Source of the DNA: Defluviitaleaceae bacterium
GTDB lineage: Bacteria > Bacillota_A > Clostridia > Lachnospirales > WQUN01
DNA length: 14,043 nt
Assembly: GCA_009779525.1 (NCBI GenBank)
Contig: WREB01000007.1
Coordinates: 1-14,043 of the forward strand
Direction of reading: 5' to 3'
Part shown: positions 7,278 through 13,558 of the stretch, piece after piece
Layout of the letters: each line of letters opens with the position of its first letter
How positions within the stretch are numbered: position 1 is the stretch's first letter
Translations under genes and position numbers: made by a program
The notes under the pieces: model-generated
The model's database searches: none
What the model saw: only the letters and a program-made list of their open reading frames with translations
What the model was told of the DNA's origin: nothing

Positions 7278-8621
7278 TTATTCGCCTATAAGCGACAGGA
7301 ATTTTTCTAAATATTCGACGCCCTTCTCATAATGGCCGGACGCCGAGGCAAGCAGCGGCGCGACGTTTTTGCTGCGCTCCTCGTCGATCCCCCAGGGCGA
7401 CGCCCACGAAAGATAGGGGCGCGCCTTGTCAAGCTCGGCGCATTCCCTCTCGAAGCAGGCGGCCGCGTAGCGGAGGCAGTCGTAGGCCTCGCCGTCGTAT
7501 TTGCCCGCAAGGCCGTGAAGGTATATCGCGCCCGCCTTTCTCGCGGACGAATAGACCTCGTAGCAGTACGCGTCGGCCGCGCCGCGCTCTTTGCCTTCCT
7601 TCGCGTAATCGTCCGCCCATTGCCTGTAAAATTTTATGCCTTCGACTTCCCAAAAATTAGCGGCGGGCGCTTCGTTTCTGGCGTGCTTGACGGCGTTTTT
7701 AACGGAATCTAGCTCCGCCTTCCTTTCGTCGAACGCGCCGGTTCGCTCCCCTACTAGCATCGCGCCGAACGCCGGGGCGCCGTCGCACGTCTTCGGCCTG
7801 TCCCAGGATTCCCTTGCGTATTCGTCGTTTCCGGCGTACGTGCCCCGCCCGACGAACTGCTTTGCGTCGTCGTCGTAGCCGCAGACGACGTCGTACTCGT
7901 AGTTGGTGAACGCGTGCCAGACCAGCGCGGGCCTTCCGCCGTCGATATGCTTCTTCACCGCCTCGACGAGCGCGCCGCATACGTCGTTTCCGCTTTCGTC
8001 GAAGCAGGGCAGCTCGGTTATCTCGTAGCCAAGCATCCGGATGAAGTCGGGCGTCCAGTAGTCGCAAACGCAGGTCGGCCGGCTCGGGCAGCCCCCCGCG
8101 ATCTTGAACGCCGCGCCCGACAGCCCTTGGATGTATTCGGGCGTAAAGCTCGCGCCCGAGGCGTTAAGCACTATGCGCGCGCCCTCGAAAAGCGGCTCGT
8201 TGTAGCGGTACCTGTCGATGTTTAAAAGCGCCATGTCGTTTTCCCCCTTTACGTACGAAACGGTCAGCGTGAAAAAAATGCGGTCGTACGACTTAAGCCT
8301 TTCCTTGGTTTTTTTCGCCCGCGACGGCGTGATCCCGTACAGCCGCTTGAACGCGACGCAAAACGCGTCGGGCGACTCGTAGCCGTATTTCGCCGCGACG
8401 TCGATAATCTTCGCGCCGCTACGCAAATCGGAAAGCGCGCCGTTCAGCCTGCGCCTCCTGATGTATTCGGAAAGGGTCACCCCCGCCGCAAGCACGAAGA
8501 AGCGCTGGAACAGCGCGACCGGCGAAACGGTGATGCGGCTGATTTCGGCGTAGTCGATCTCGCCGTCAAGGTTTTTGTCTATGTAGGCGATCGCTTTGTT
8601 TAGATTTTCGATCCAGTCCGA
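7278..8621 (-). CDS. AraC-type regulator fused to a BtrH/C39-like domain; start codon unclear
   Basis: The reading frame encodes a complete AraC-type DNA-binding domain. The first half (DWIENLNKAIAYIDKN... and SPVALFQRFF) is encoded at about 8621-8496. The second half (VTLSEYIRRRRL, IIDVAAKYGYESPDAFCVAF, GITPSRAK) follows. The usual C-terminal partner would be a GyrI-like sensor. Here, from MALLNIDRYRYNEPL onward, the protein resembles papain-fold BtrH/C39-like proteins: LSGAAFKIAGGCPSRPTC, LGYEITELPCF, and GRPALVWHAF...VVCGYDDD. That domain assignment is inference by pattern. The first ATG/GTG/TTG in frame is GTG at 8493-8495, which would delete the first helix-turn-helix. No such codon occurs between it and the stop at 8700-8702, although a strong GGAGGGAGG lies at 8630-8638. 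The 5' end given here is where relatives start, codon TCG at 8619-8621, not a seen start codon. The start may be non-standard (ATT, ATC), mutated, or affected by a sequencing error. Confidence 0.7.
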   Translation of the reverse strand, partial: SDWIENLNKAIAYIDKNLDGEIDYAEISRITVSPVALFQRFFVLAAGVTLSEYIRRRRLNGALSDLRSGAKIIDVAAKYGYESPDAFCVAFKRLYGITPSRAKKTKERLKSYDRIFFTLTVSYVKGENDMALLNIDRYRYNEPLFEGARIVLNASGASFTPEYIQGLSGAAFKIAGGCPSRPTCVCDYWTPDFIRMLGYEITELPCFDESGNDVCGALVEAVKKHIDGGRPALVWHAFTNYEYDVVCGYDDDAKQFVGRGTYAGNDEYARESWDRPKTCDGAPAFGAMLVGERTGAFDERKAELDSVKNAVKHARNEAPAANFWEVEGIKFYRQWADDYAKEGKERGAADAYCYEVYSSARKAGAIYLHGLAGKYDGEAYDCLRYAAACFERECAELDKARPYLSWASPWGIDEERSKNVAPLLASASGHYEKGVEYLEKFLSLIGE

Positions 8622-8629
8622 GCCGGCCG

Positions 8630-8638
8630 CCTCCCTCC
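8630..8638 (-). promoter_or_regulatory. Strong Shine-Dalgarno-like site without a start codon at normal spacing
   Basis: GGAGGGAGG on the minus strand lies 8 bases before TCG GAC TGG, the codons where AraC relatives begin with Met. No ATG, GTG or TTG in the frame follows within 15 bases. The site supports translation starting here, not at the GTG 135 bases further on. Confidence 0.55.
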
Positions 8639-8652
8639 GTCTGCGCGGGCTA

Positions 8653-8673
8653 GCCGGAATTAAAAATTCCGGC
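8653..8673. promoter_or_regulatory. Perfect 9-bp palindrome upstream of the AraC-fusion gene
   Basis: Arms GCCGGAATT (8653-8661) and AATTCCGGC (8665-8673) flank AAA. It lies 15 bases upstream of the strong SD and just downstream of an AT-rich stretch with TATATT (8685-8690) on the minus strand, a possible -10 box. It could be an operator for autoregulation, or a leader hairpin protecting the mRNA. Confidence 0.45.
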
Positions 8674-8769
8674 CCGCCCTTTAAAATATACCGCGGTCTT
8701 TATTTTTAATCCCGTTATTTAGCGAACGAATATTTTAGGAAACGCCGAATCGCCTTTGCGGTCCCGCCG

Positions 8770-9861
8770 CTATGCGCGCCCCGCTATTTTGTCGATCTTT
8801 TGTTTCATTTCGCGCGCTTCGCTCTCGTTTAAAACGCCCGCGCGCATGCAAAAGCGCGCCGTCTTTCCGGGGCCAAGCGTCTTTACGCTGCCAAGCGCCT
8901 TTTCCCTCAGGTAGCCCTCCTTGCCGGCGTTGGCGGGAAGCACGAGTCCCAGCGCGTCCTGGTCGGGAGTGCGAGATATCCACCTTACGCCGGTGTCCAT
9001 CGCGACGGCGTCGTGGCAAACGTAATCCGCGCTTCCGTCGGGACGCAGCTGAATGCTGTGGGCGAAGCCGTCCGCGTCGGTTTTGTACTTGATCTTCATG
9101 ACCACTTCCGGATCGAAGAGCATTTCTTTTCCCATGGTATGGTGGAGCGCGGGGTTATCCCGAAGCCTGTGTAAAAACGCCTTGTAATCCTCGATCGGCG
9201 AGGAGGATTTGAGGTGCGAAGGCACGTTCGTCTCAATCTCGACCGATTCGCTCGCGTAGTCGGCGCTGTAGGCGAGCGTCGCGTCGTTGCACGGCCTGAA
9301 GTTTATGTGCGCGAGGTACATGAGTTCCATTTCGGTTCGTTTTTGGTTTTTTATGTTCATCTCGATTTCAAGAAGGGTCGCGTTTTCGCCAAGCGTCACC
9401 CTCGGCGACGCGACGTAGTCGTGGTTGAACGCCACCGCGTGGCGGTAGCTCCCGCCGACCGAAATCCATTTGCCCGAAGCGTCCTCGCCGCATTCGACAT
9501 AAGCGTCGGAATACCTCGCGTTCGGAAGCTCGCCGTGAAGGGGATGCGTATCGTTCTTTGACGGGACCCCCATCGCGGTGGCCCCGCAGTGCAGCAAAAA
9601 GCCGCCGTACGTCGAGAGGTAGTCGCTTGTCTCGACCGGCGCGTCGAAGATGGATTTCATCGCGAGCTCGCGCCCGTCGAAGGCGCACCGCCATATTTGC
9701 TGGCCCTGGTACGGCAGAAAGACCGCCTCGCAGCGCTTCCCGCGAACCCTGAGCGCCTCGACGCCCGACGGATAGCGGAACGCCGAGACTTCGAACGCGC
9801 CGTGGGTCAAAATCGTTTTTTCGGTTTCCCTAAAAAAATATTTCTGAAGCGAAATCACCAT
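8770..9861 (-). CDS. DUF4432 / aldose 1-epimerase-like protein
   Basis: A 363-residue protein with the beta-sandwich pattern of the galactose mutarotase superfamily, closest to the DUF4432 group. Landmarks are FLPYQGQQIWRCAFDGREL (48-66), STYGGFLLHCGATAMG (83-98) and HPLHGELPNARY (106-117). The two His residues of the last motif match the usual active-site or sugar-binding position; later LMYLAHINFRPC also fits. Members bind or isomerise sugars, but the substrate here is unknown. Two ATGs are in frame. The one at 9859-9861 is chosen because GGGAGG (9869-9874) is 7 bases upstream of it and only 1 base from the earlier ATG. It starts 21 bases after the MutS-like ATPase gene stop and is probably in the same transcript. 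No signal peptide is seen. Confidence 0.75.
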   Translation of the reverse strand: MVISLQKYFFRETEKTILTHGAFEVSAFRYPSGVEALRVRGKRCEAVFLPYQGQQIWRCAFDGRELAMKSIFDAPVETSDYLSTYGGFLLHCGATAMGVPSKNDTHPLHGELPNARYSDAYVECGEDASGKWISVGGSYRHAVAFNHDYVASPRVTLGENATLLEIEMNIKNQKRTEMELMYLAHINFRPCNDATLAYSADYASESVEIETNVPSHLKSSSPIEDYKAFLHRLRDNPALHHTMGKEMLFDPEVVMKIKYKTDADGFAHSIQLRPDGSADYVCHDAVAMDTGVRWISRTPDQDALGLVLPANAGKEGYLREKALGSVKTLGPGKTARFCMRAGVLNESEAREMKQKIDKIAGRA

Positions 9862-9868
9862 GCGCATG

Positions 9869-9874
9869 CCTCCC
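9869..9874 (-). promoter_or_regulatory. Ribosome binding site that selects the second ATG of the DUF4432 gene
   Basis: GGGAGG on the minus strand is followed after one base by ATG (9867-9865) and after seven bases by a second in-frame ATG (9861-9859). Normal spacing favours the second. Confidence 0.65.
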
Positions 9875-9882
9875 GATAATTT

Positions 9883-11358
9883 TTATTCGCCGAATATTTC
9901 GTCGAAAATCCTTGCCCCGGCGCCCGTCATTTTCGGCTGGCCGTCCGTTATCACGTAAGTCGGGCTGCCGTCTGAGTCAAGCTCGGTCGTTAAAAAACGG
10001 GCGCCGCCCGCGTCTTCGGCCGCCATTTCTCGCGCCGCCTTGTGGAAATGCGTGATCAGTATCGCGGCGCCGCCACGTTCGCATATTTCGTGAAGCGCCG
10101 ATTTTACGCGGGCCGAACCCGCCGTTTCGGACATGGAGGAAAACGGCTCGTTTAAAAGCATCATGAAGTTGACGCCCGCCCGTTTTAACGCCCGTTCGAA
10201 GCGCAAAAAATCGCCGGACCCGCCGGACGGCGCGGCGCCTTCGTAGGAAAAAGAGTGTATCCCGTCGAAGAGACCGGTCCTAAATTTTTTCGCGGCGACG
10301 AACATGCCGCAGTGCGCCATCACCAGCGCGCAGCCGACGCTTCTGAGCATCGTGGACTTGCCGCCCATGTTGGCGCCGGTGATTATTATCCGCCTGTCGC
10401 GGCTAAGGTCGAGCGAATTTCCGGTCGGCCGCGTCTCGCGCTCGAGCGCGAGGCTCGCGTCCGCCAGCTCCGCGAAGGAGGGGGCCTCGGCGCGAATACC
10501 CGCGAAACTGGGAAAGCAGACCGGTACGCCGAATTGCGTCAGCTTTTCGTGAAGGTTGACGCAGCCCGCGTAAAACGCCAGCTCGTCGCGGACCGAGAGG
10601 AACAGTTCGCGGAATTTTTGGATCGCCTCGCCAAACTCGCCGTAGACCTTCAGCTGCGCGGCATCCGTCAGGCGTTCCATCGAAGTCACGAACGATTCGC
10701 GGTCGGCCGAAATCCTAATCCTAAAGCGTTTCTTAGCCTTCAATTCGCTTTTTTGCAAAGCGCCGCCGATCATGTAGCCGCCGCTTTTCATTCCGGGGCC
10801 GATCTCCGCGTGGAAACTAAAGCGCGATCCGGCCACGGTTCCGTAGCGCGCGCGCGCGCAGGCCTCCATTTTATCGAGCGCCGTCTTGTCAAGCGTGTCG
10901 GTGAAGATATAAAAGAACTTTTTGGTTCCGTCGGATACGAAATGGCGCCTGTACTCCCTCATTTTTGCGGCGAACCTTCGGCAGTCGCCGAGCGTCTCAA
11001 GCAGGAGCTGATATATCTCGGCAAGGCGCGCCAGGGTCTGGCCCGACTTCTTCGCGGAAACAATCAGCTTGCGGTGGATCTCGGATTGCATCCGGCACGA
11101 GTCCTTAGCAAGCCCGTAGATAGTCCTGTAGATTTCGCCGCCGCTAAGCGCGTCCTTAATAATTTCCTGCCTGTAAATAAGCGTCGCCTCGTCGGGGAGG
11201 CCGCCCTCGAAAAACGCCCTCCGCGCCGCCTGGGCGATATGTTCGTCCCCGCGCGCCATGCGCGCGACGACGTTTCCTAAATGCAGGTCGCCCTCGAGGC
11301 CGCCCGGGGCGTTGGCTTTGGCGGGAGGTTCGCCCGGATACAAAAGCGACGGCCTCAA
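9883..11358 (-). CDS. MutS-like ATPase with intact nucleotide-binding site
   Basis: A 491-residue member of the two-gene MutS-related family (MutS domain V-type ATPase), distinct from true MutS and MutS2. N-terminal sequence (MRPSLLYPGE, VVARMARGDE, IYRQEIIKD) and a helical lever-like middle precede the ATPase. Walker A is TGANMGGKST (327-336). Walker B is MMLLNEPFSS (399-408), with catalytic Glu404 kept; Asn in place of the usual Asp is, as far as I recall, normal in this family. The switch is LITHFH with His437. No mismatch-recognition domain (Phe-X-Glu) or Smr nuclease is present. The start is TTG at 11356-11358, supported by GAGGGG 7 bases upstream, by overlap with the TGA of the preceding mini-ORF, and by the family-like N-terminus. 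It follows the degenerate paralogue on the same strand. The natural substrate is unknown; DNA binding is inferred from the superfamily. Confidence 0.85.
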   Translation of the reverse strand: MRPSLLYPGEPPAKANAPGGLEGDLHLGNVVARMARGDEHIAQAARRAFFEGGLPDEATLIYRQEIIKDALSGGEIYRTIYGLAKDSCRMQSEIHRKLIVSAKKSGQTLARLAEIYQLLLETLGDCRRFAAKMREYRRHFVSDGTKKFFYIFTDTLDKTALDKMEACARARYGTVAGSRFSFHAEIGPGMKSGGYMIGGALQKSELKAKKRFRIRISADRESFVTSMERLTDAAQLKVYGEFGEAIQKFRELFLSVRDELAFYAGCVNLHEKLTQFGVPVCFPSFAGIRAEAPSFAELADASLALERETRPTGNSLDLSRDRRIIITGANMGGKSTMLRSVGCALVMAHCGMFVAAKKFRTGLFDGIHSFSYEGAAPSGGSGDFLRFERALKRAGVNFMMLLNEPFSSMSETAGSARVKSALHEICERGGAAILITHFHKAAREMAAEDAGGARFLTTELDSDGSPTYVITDGQPKMTGAGARIFDEIFGE

Positions 11359-11422
11359 CTGGGCGCCCCTCTTTGCCCGTTTCCGAACGGATACAAAAGC
11401 GACGGCCTCAACTGGGCGCCCC
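11335..11422. repeat. Perfect 35-bp direct repeat, 53-bp period, at the MutS-like gene junction
   Basis: Copies at 11335-11369 and 11388-11422 are identical over 35 bases (CGGATACAAAAG... to ...GGGCGCCCC) and separated by 18 bases. Each copy contains the TTGA stop/start overlap, so the duplicated piece is the gene junction itself. The 53-base period is not a multiple of three, so the frames of the flanking genes shift relative to each other without harming either. Identity suggests a recent duplication or active constraint. Confidence 0.95.
11355..11411 (-). CDS. Chimeric 18-codon mini-ORF bridging the two MutS-like genes
   Basis: It reads MRPSLLYPFGNGQRGAPS from TTG (11409-11411) to TGA (11355-11357). 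Its first eight residues equal the start of the downstream MutS-like ATPase, and its last four (GAPS) equal the end of the upstream paralogue, because it was produced by the 53-bp tandem duplication. Its TTG overlaps the upstream TGA by 4 bases and its TGA overlaps the downstream TTG by 4 bases. Ribosomes finishing the upstream gene could reinitiate here, then reinitiate at the ATPase gene. It may serve only for coupling; a functional peptide is not claimed. Confidence 0.4.
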   Translation of the reverse strand: MRPSLLYPFGNGQRGAPS

Positions 11423-12874
11423 GCTTAACTCGTTTTCGTACGGATCGTCTCTATTGTCCGCCGCGCCGTCCGCGAGCGAAGCTTTATGGTTGGTATCAAG
11501 CGTTATGCTTTCGATTTCCGGTATCGCCCCCGGCAGCTCGTCTTTCGACGTGACGAAAAGCGCCGCGCAGTTTTTTTTGGCGAGCGCGCAGATAAATTTT
11601 CTATATAGGGTTTCGGTTTCGTACGCGGCGGCGCCAGCGAAAATATTGTGGAAGACGAACAGGCTCCCGTCTTTGGCGTCGTCGCAGATGCGCTTGAGCC
11701 ATCCGATCTCGTCGGCGAGCCTTCCCGCAGCGGCCTTGGGGTTCTCCTCCCTGGCGGCGTAGTGCTTGATATCTTTAAACGCGGCGAGGGAAGCTTCTTC
11801 GCACGGGACGGGCAGCCCCTGCGAATACAGCAGGTGGATCTGCGCGACCATTGCGGCGTAAGTTTTCTTGCCGCAAGACGCCGGACCCGAAACAAACGCG
11901 AACTCCCGTCCGCGTTTGACCGCGAAATCATTTGGCGTTAACTCTCGAAAATCCTTGACTTGCGCTTCCGGCGTCCGGCCGCCTTTTATATGCGCCTCGG
12001 AAAACGAACCCGCCACGCCCGGATACGCGAACGGGACGCCGGCCTTGCGGCGGGAATCCATGAAGGAGCGGTAGGCGAGCAAAAACTTAATTTCGGTATG
12101 GACGCTTTCGACCGACGCGTCGATGAACGGGACGCGCTTTATAGCAAATCCGTCGAGCGCCTTTAACGCGCCGGGATGCGCCCTCCCAATTTTTGAAAGC
12201 ACCGTCAGCTCGAAATAGTTGAGCTCGTCGTCGGGAAACGGGACCATGTCCTTGTCCGGCGACACGAGCCCAAGCGGCGCGAACGCCTCATCAAAACCGC
12301 CGCCGCGGTTCGGGGCCTCCGTTTCGCCCCAAAACCTGACGCGTTTTTTCGGCAGGTCGATCTCCATCGAATAGCGCGCCCTCGAGAGTGTTTTAAATAT
12401 TTCGTCAAGCTCAAAAGCGAGGCCGACGAACTCGGAAGATTTTATGATGCCGTCGGTAAGATTTAAAAGACCGGCCAACCCGGCCGACTTTACCCCGGCG
12501 TTTTTAAGCCCCGAGCTTAGGCGCGTCAGGCATTCGCGGTACGCGGCCGCGGCGTCGGCCGCCCATTTGTCCCTCGCGATTTTTTGACCGGACCTGGTAG
12601 AATTTTCCAGGAAGCGCAGCGCCGTTATAAACCCGTCGGCGAAGTCGGCGAGCGTTTTGTGGCAACAATCTTCTTCCATGTCAAAAAAAATATCCAGCCT
12701 GCGCCGGATATTTGCCTGGTCCAATGGTTTTCTATTGAAAATTTCTGTCAGTGTGCCGTCGGAATTAAAAACCTCCTCGGCGAAGGCGGAAAGACGCAAG
12801 TCGCCGGGCGATTCGTTGGCGCGGCGCGTAAAATAAAAGTCGGTCCGTTCGTCGAAAAGCAGCGAGAAGCCCAT
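11408..12874 (-). CDS. MutS-like protein with degenerate ATPase site (pseudo-ATPase partner)
   Basis: A 488-residue member of the partner branch of the two-gene MutS-related family. The N-terminus (MGFSLLFDE, LRLSAFAEEVF, IFNRKPLDQANIRRRLDIFFDMEE) follows the pattern I recall for that branch. The ATPase core is recognisable but damaged. The Walker A position reads SGPASCGKKT (329-338), with Lys337 replacing the Ser/Thr that should follow GK. It is followed by QIHLLYSQGLPVPCEEA, a normal family stretch. The Walker B position reads SLFVFHNIFAGAA (404-416), where relatives have NEIF(T/S)ST, so the catalytic Glu is Asn410 and the Ser/Thr signature is Ala/Gly. The C-terminus also looks short. ATP hydrolysis seems lost, yet the frame is fully open, so the protein is probably kept as a structural subunit. 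The start ATG follows the HD gene stop after one base (TAGCATG), suggesting translational coupling; no good SD is seen. Confidence 0.75.
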   Translation of the reverse strand: MGFSLLFDERTDFYFTRRANESPGDLRLSAFAEEVFNSDGTLTEIFNRKPLDQANIRRRLDIFFDMEEDCCHKTLADFADGFITALRFLENSTRSGQKIARDKWAADAAAAYRECLTRLSSGLKNAGVKSAGLAGLLNLTDGIIKSSEFVGLAFELDEIFKTLSRARYSMEIDLPKKRVRFWGETEAPNRGGGFDEAFAPLGLVSPDKDMVPFPDDELNYFELTVLSKIGRAHPGALKALDGFAIKRVPFIDASVESVHTEIKFLLAYRSFMDSRRKAGVPFAYPGVAGSFSEAHIKGGRTPEAQVKDFRELTPNDFAVKRGREFAFVSGPASCGKKTYAAMVAQIHLLYSQGLPVPCEEASLAAFKDIKHYAAREENPKAAAGRLADEIGWLKRICDDAKDGSLFVFHNIFAGAAAYETETLYRKFICALAKKNCAALFVTSKDELPGAIPEIESITLDTNHKASLADGAADNRDDPYENELSGAPS

Positions 12875-12875
12875 G

Positions 12876-13364
12876 CTATAGGCCGAACAGCGCGGAAATT
12901 AGATTTTTTCCGGTTTCCGTTTTAAAAAAACCGTCTTTGACCCCGAAGATTTTTTCGGTCGGCTGCTTGCCTTCCGAAAGGTTCACGAGGTGGTCCGCCT
13001 CAATCAATATTTGCAGTAGCGCGTCGCCCGGGGCAAGGCTTTCGTTGTGGTGGTTCGCGACGAGCCATGCAATTTTATCGACATCGTCCCCCGCGAAGCC
13101 TGCTTTGCATAAAAGCGCCGGCGCTATTTTTGCGCCCTCGGCCTCCTGGTATTTCGCCTCCGCGCTCCCGAAAATCTCGAGCGCCCGCGGAATCCCGACG
13201 TCGTGCAGCAGCGCCGCGGCGGAAAGTATCTGGAGTTCGTCGCCGCAAAGGTTTTCCCCGCAGCCGATAAGGCCCGCGTAGGCGTAGGCTTTTAGCGAGT
13301 GCTCGCTATAGCGCGTGTCGTTAAAATGGATCATCATCGCTTCGGCCAGCTTGTGAAGGGACAT
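12876..13364 (-). CDS. HD-domain phosphohydrolase-like protein
   Basis: A 162-residue cytoplasmic protein with the metal-binding HD pattern: H22, H54-D55 in AALLHDVGIPRALEI, H105-H106 in LVANHHNES and D124 in LIEADHLVNLSEG. Small HD proteins of this size hydrolyse phosphate esters, often nucleotides, and some act on cyclic nucleotides; the substrate here is not identifiable. The start ATG (13362-13364) has a strong GGAGAGG (13373-13379) 8 bases upstream. It is the first gene of a tight cluster, with the degenerate MutS-like gene starting one base after its stop. The terminator before it, a possible -10 box and its own SD suggest that transcription begins here. Confidence 0.82.
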   Translation of the reverse strand: MSLHKLAEAMMIHFNDTRYSEHSLKAYAYAGLIGCGENLCGDELQILSAAALLHDVGIPRALEIFGSAEAKYQEAEGAKIAPALLCKAGFAGDDVDKIAWLVANHHNESLAPGDALLQILIEADHLVNLSEGKQPTEKIFGVKDGFFKTETGKNLISALFGL

Positions 13365-13403
13365 TTATATTTCCTCTCCGGCATGTTGATTATTATCGAT
13401 TAT

Positions 13404-13432
13404 AAAAGGAGCGCGTTTCATGCGCTACTCCT
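13404..13432 (-). terminator. Imperfect hairpin with U-run upstream of the HD gene
   Basis: On the minus strand AGGAG and CTCCT arms (13428-13432 and 13407-13411), with GCGC pairs further in, are followed by TTTT. It could end transcription from the Nudix side. The same stretch holds a consensus TATAAT (13399-13404, minus strand) that could be the -10 of the HD operon, about 35 bases before the ATG; no matching -35 is visible. Which role is right is open. Confidence 0.35.
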
Positions 13433-13492
13433 GTAGTATACAGCTCGGCGGATATTAAGCCAAGCAGGGTTTCGCGCGGCAAAGCGAACGCG

Positions 13493-13522
13493 AAAAATGC
13501 GGATGGCGCTTTGGGCGCTATC
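13493..13522 (-). terminator. Probable intrinsic terminator after the Nudix gene
   Basis: Arms GATAGCGC and GCGCCATC on the minus strand (13515-13522 and 13502-13509) form an 8-bp stem with one G-U pair and a 5-base loop. After CGCA comes TTTTT (13493-13497). It sits 37 bases downstream of the Nudix stop, separating that gene from the HD operon. Confidence 0.5.
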
Positions 13523-13558
13523 TCTCGGGGTTAAAAAAAGCTTTCGCAGTTCGCGGGC

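Noticed and set aside
10255..11280. Long plus-strand open frame of 341 codons
   Set aside because: It is antisense to the MutS-like ATPase gene, shows no family pattern, and reflects GC-rich codon structure.
11335..11422. The direct repeat as an attachment site or insertion target duplication
   Set aside because: The 18 bases between copies hold no element, and the repeat corresponds exactly to the duplicated gene junction.
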